A stretch of DNA of 23,881 nucleotides from an uncultured Lachnospiraceae bacterium (GTDB taxonomy: Bacteria > Bacillota > Clostridia > Lachnospirales > Lachnospiraceae). The translations under genes and the position numbers were made by a program. Every line of letters starts with the position of its first letter. The first letter of the stretch is position 1. Shown here in pieces: positions 21,767 through 23,881 of this stretch. Location of the stretch: contig CAJUHG010000045.1 in NCBI GenBank assembly GCA_910586005.1, positions 1 through 23,881 of the forward strand, read 5' to 3'. The notes beneath the pieces are model-generated. The model saw nothing but the letters and a program-made list of their open reading frames with translations. It was not told the origin of the DNA and ran no database searches.

Positions 21767-23401
21767 CTATTTTATTTCTACCACTTTTACAGGATTTTCT
21801 CCTTCTAAATAAGAGATGCGAATAATATCTCCTGTATTATATTTTATAATATCAAGCAAATCATTATTAGACAAATCTATATCAAAAATTTCTTTTTTTC
21901 CTTCTAATGCAAAGTAAATATGAGAGGTTCCTTCTATATTTACTGACATTATATTTTCAATTTTTCCAGAAATTGATTGACTTTCTTCATTGATTCCAGA
22001 AATAATTCCATTTGTTTTCAATAATTGACTATATGACTTCTCACATTCTTTGATGGAATCTCCAGTAGCTACCCACTGATACTTTTGAATATTCACCATA
22101 GCATACATTTTCACTAAACCAGCATCGTCTTTCAAAGCCATAAAATAAGTAGGCTCACCAGAAATATTCAAAAGTAATGGAAAAGTAGCTTGGTATCCAA
22201 GGTTCTGAACTTGGCCTTCCGCAGAAGACATAGCAGATATCTCAGTTGCACCTTCAATTTTATAAAAACGTGTCTCCATCGTTCTTTGATTCATCAATAC
22301 AAATCCTACATTAGACTGGTCTCCACTAACACTAGTTACACCAGAATATACCCATACATCATCTTCTAATGCAATATAATTATATCCATTTGTAGTTTTT
22401 AAACAATCTTTTTGCCCAAGGACACTATTAAAAAATCCATGTTTCAACGTTCCATTATAATCATAAAGTTCCATTAACAATTCTGCTTGAAATACCTTAT
22501 CTACCCACTGCGGAACATCTTCTATATTATAATTCTCACATTCTCCAGTTACAGCATTACAAATTACAACTTTTCCAATAGTAACTCCACCAAATAATCC
22601 AATGTTAAATTTTTTTACTGGACATATCCAAAAAGGTGTTCCCTCATCATCTATTTCAAAAAATATCTGTTCTGAAAAAATATAAGTAGGATAACGAAAA
22701 CGAAGATGTCTATATATATTACGATTAAAATATTCAGATTTTGAATATTTAATACTTTCTTTTAATTTTACACATTCTGTATCCTGCGTAGCCATATCTA
22801 TTTTTATATAAGCAGGGATTCCCTCTTTCTGGTTTGTCAACCATTTAATTGGGTTTGCATAAACAAGTGGTGATACACGTACTGGTTTGTTATTTACATT
22901 TATTTGACTGTAATCATTGGCTATTTCAAACTGAGAGACCATATCCACCATACTTCCCATTTTTCTATCTCCCAAAAGAGCGGCAGAATCTTTGTCTAAA
23001 ATAGGAATTGTGTTGTAATCTACCTGCGAAATATCTTCTGTAAAATCTCGTTCTTCTACTTTCATCAATTGTTGATACTTTTTTGCATTGATAATAGGAG
23101 AAGAAAGGAAAGCTCCTATACCTAAAATCAAAAATAATATTGCTGTAACAGAAAAACCTATTTTTGTTATTCCAAACGATTTTATATCCATAAAAAAACC
23201 TATTTTTCTTTCAGATTTTCCACTTTCCTTCATAAATTTTTTTACAGCATATAATAATGTTAATACAATCACAGCACCTATTAGAAACCACCAAGTACCA
23301 ATAGAATGAATATTAAAAGCTGGAATTGTAATATAATAATATACAAAAGCTGCTATTATTAATAAAATACCTATTAGTATCTTTTTTCCTACATTTTTCA
23401 T
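21767..23401 (-). CDS. Unrecognised 544-residue membrane-anchored protein
   Basis: The N-terminus has three membrane segments (about 8-27, 36-55 and 80-103). A large, presumably extracytoplasmic, mixed alpha/beta region follows, with segments such as PVRVSPLVYANPIKWLTNQK, RHLRFRYPTYIF and FWICPVKKFNIGLFGGVTIG. The C-terminal ~100 residues look like a small beta domain (SGKIENIMSVNIEGTSHIYF then ALEGKKEIFDIDLSN). I do not recognise a named family or catalytic residues. AAGGAG lies 7 bases before the ATG at 23401. It is monocistronic and intact. Its size and layout suggest a cell-envelope protein, possibly assembling with itself through the beta region. Confidence 0.8.
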   Translation of the reverse strand: MKNVGKKILIGILLIIAAFVYYYITIPAFNIHSIGTWWFLIGAVIVLTLLYAVKKFMKESGKSERKIGFFMDIKSFGITKIGFSVTAILFLILGIGAFLSSPIINAKKYQQLMKVEERDFTEDISQVDYNTIPILDKDSAALLGDRKMGSMVDMVSQFEIANDYSQINVNNKPVRVSPLVYANPIKWLTNQKEGIPAYIKIDMATQDTECVKLKESIKYSKSEYFNRNIYRHLRFRYPTYIFSEQIFFEIDDEGTPFWICPVKKFNIGLFGGVTIGKVVICNAVTGECENYNIEDVPQWVDKVFQAELLMELYDYNGTLKHGFFNSVLGQKDCLKTTNGYNYIALEDDVWVYSGVTSVSGDQSNVGFVLMNQRTMETRFYKIEGATEISAMSSAEGQVQNLGYQATFPLLLNISGEPTYFMALKDDAGLVKMYAMVNIQKYQWVATGDSIKECEKSYSQLLKTNGIISGINEESQSISGKIENIMSVNIEGTSHIYFALEGKKEIFDIDLSNNDLLDIIKYNTGDIIRISYLEGENPVKVVEIK

Positions 23402-23821
23402 ATGTTTTCTCCTTTATCATTTACTTAGTGTTAAATATTATTTTCTAGTTATATTATTTCAGTTGTATTATTTAACTAGTACAATTTTACTCTTTTTTAT
23501 AAATACTGTCAAGTTTATTTCCAAGCACGACTTCATACTCTGTAAGACTGCCCAGATTAACGAGCACACGCTGAACTCTTCAAGTGCGACAATGTTCCTC
23601 ACTCTATCTGCACATAGATAAAAGCATTATAGAAGGAACAGTCTATAGTGCTTATTTGTAAGCACTATAGACTGTTCCTTCAAAATCTAACTTATACAAT
23701 TCCTCATGATTCGATATAATTCCAAAATATTTTTAAAATTTTATTAAAAAATTTTAAAAAAGTTCTTGCAATTCCAAAACTTTTATTATATAATAACTTT
23801 TGTCTTAAGAATATAGCATTC
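23402..23821. other. Intergenic stretch before tRNA-Lys
   Basis: No gene is visible in 420 bases. It holds the leader of the 544-residue protein gene, with CTAGTTA/TAACTAG arms (23445-23451 and 23473-23479) enclosing two direct TATTATTT copies, and the long hairpin at 23632-23681. Just before the tRNA it becomes extremely AT-rich (23725-23815), as expected for a tRNA promoter zone. Confidence 0.5.
23632..23681. terminator. Exceptionally long hairpin, 23-bp perfect arms
   Basis: Arms 23632-23654 (GAAGGAACAG…) and 23659-23681 (…CTGTTCCTTC) are exact inverted copies around TTTG. No T-run follows. It may be a terminator for an unseen transcript, a boundary element, or a small palindromic repeat unit. 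Confidence 0.5.
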
Positions 23822-23881
23822 GCGCTTCTAGCTCAGTTGGAAGAGCACCTGACTCTTAATCAGGGTGTCCAGGGTTCGAGC
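23822..23881 (+). tRNA. tRNA-Lys (anticodon CTT), cut by the window end
   Basis: The acceptor strand GCGCTTC, TA, the D arm GCTC-AGTTGGAA-GAGC, the anticodon stem CCTGA/TCAGG with loop CTCTTAA (anticodon CTT at 23855-23857) and the start of the T arm with GGTTCGAGC are all present. The 3' acceptor strand lies beyond the window. The D, anticodon and T arms match bacterial tRNA-Lys. Confidence 0.95.

Overview
The window comes from a low-GC, spore-forming Firmicute, most probably a gut Lachnospiraceae-type clostridium. The evidence is the very AT-rich codon use, strong AGGAGG-type ribosome binding sites, the spore genes spmA/spmB, a sporulation-type D-Ala-D-Ala carboxypeptidase, and mobile-element gene families typical of that group. 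It divides into two halves: about 13.6 kb of integrated mobile DNA on the left and ordinary chromosome on the right.

Mobile half (1 to about 13595). It starts with the last codons of a type I specificity subunit (hsdS) and a full hsdR, so a type I restriction-modification system is cargo. After a non-coding stretch holding a broken copy of a small Cro/CI-type regulator gene, and then its intact copy, comes a conjugative-element control block: a sigma-70-like factor, a short helix-turn-helix protein, a structured non-coding stretch and a DUF6870-like small protein. Three large serine recombinases follow in a row on the same strand (6342-11372); the second and third overlap by 8 bp. The first has a promoter overlapped by a dyad, and a leader hairpin that touches its ribosome binding site.

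Just after the third recombinase is a 23-bp sequence (11406-11428) that recurs exactly at 13573-13595. The second copy is the junction with a truncated spmA, so it marks the right end of the integrated DNA. The roughly 2.17 kb between the copies holds only two genes, a P-loop ATPase with a C-terminal winged-helix-like region and a PD-(D/E)XK nuclease-like protein, overlapping by 11 bp and driven by their own promoter. I read this as a separate cassette stacked at the same attachment site. It has no recombinase and is a candidate two-gene defence or conflict system.

Chromosome half (13590 to 23881). The 3' part of spmA and intact spmB are followed by a convergent alanine/sodium symporter, an unrecognised 296-residue protein, a MATE transporter, a convergent D-Ala-D-Ala carboxypeptidase, trmB, a small membrane protein overlapping a YbjQ-family gene, an unrecognised 544-residue membrane-anchored protein, and the first 60 bases of a tRNA-Lys(CTT). 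Convergent gene pairs are separated by long inverted repeats. The insertion separates spmB from the start of its operon. If the 5' part of spmA lies beyond the left edge of the window, precise excision would rebuild the gene, as the skin element does for sigK.
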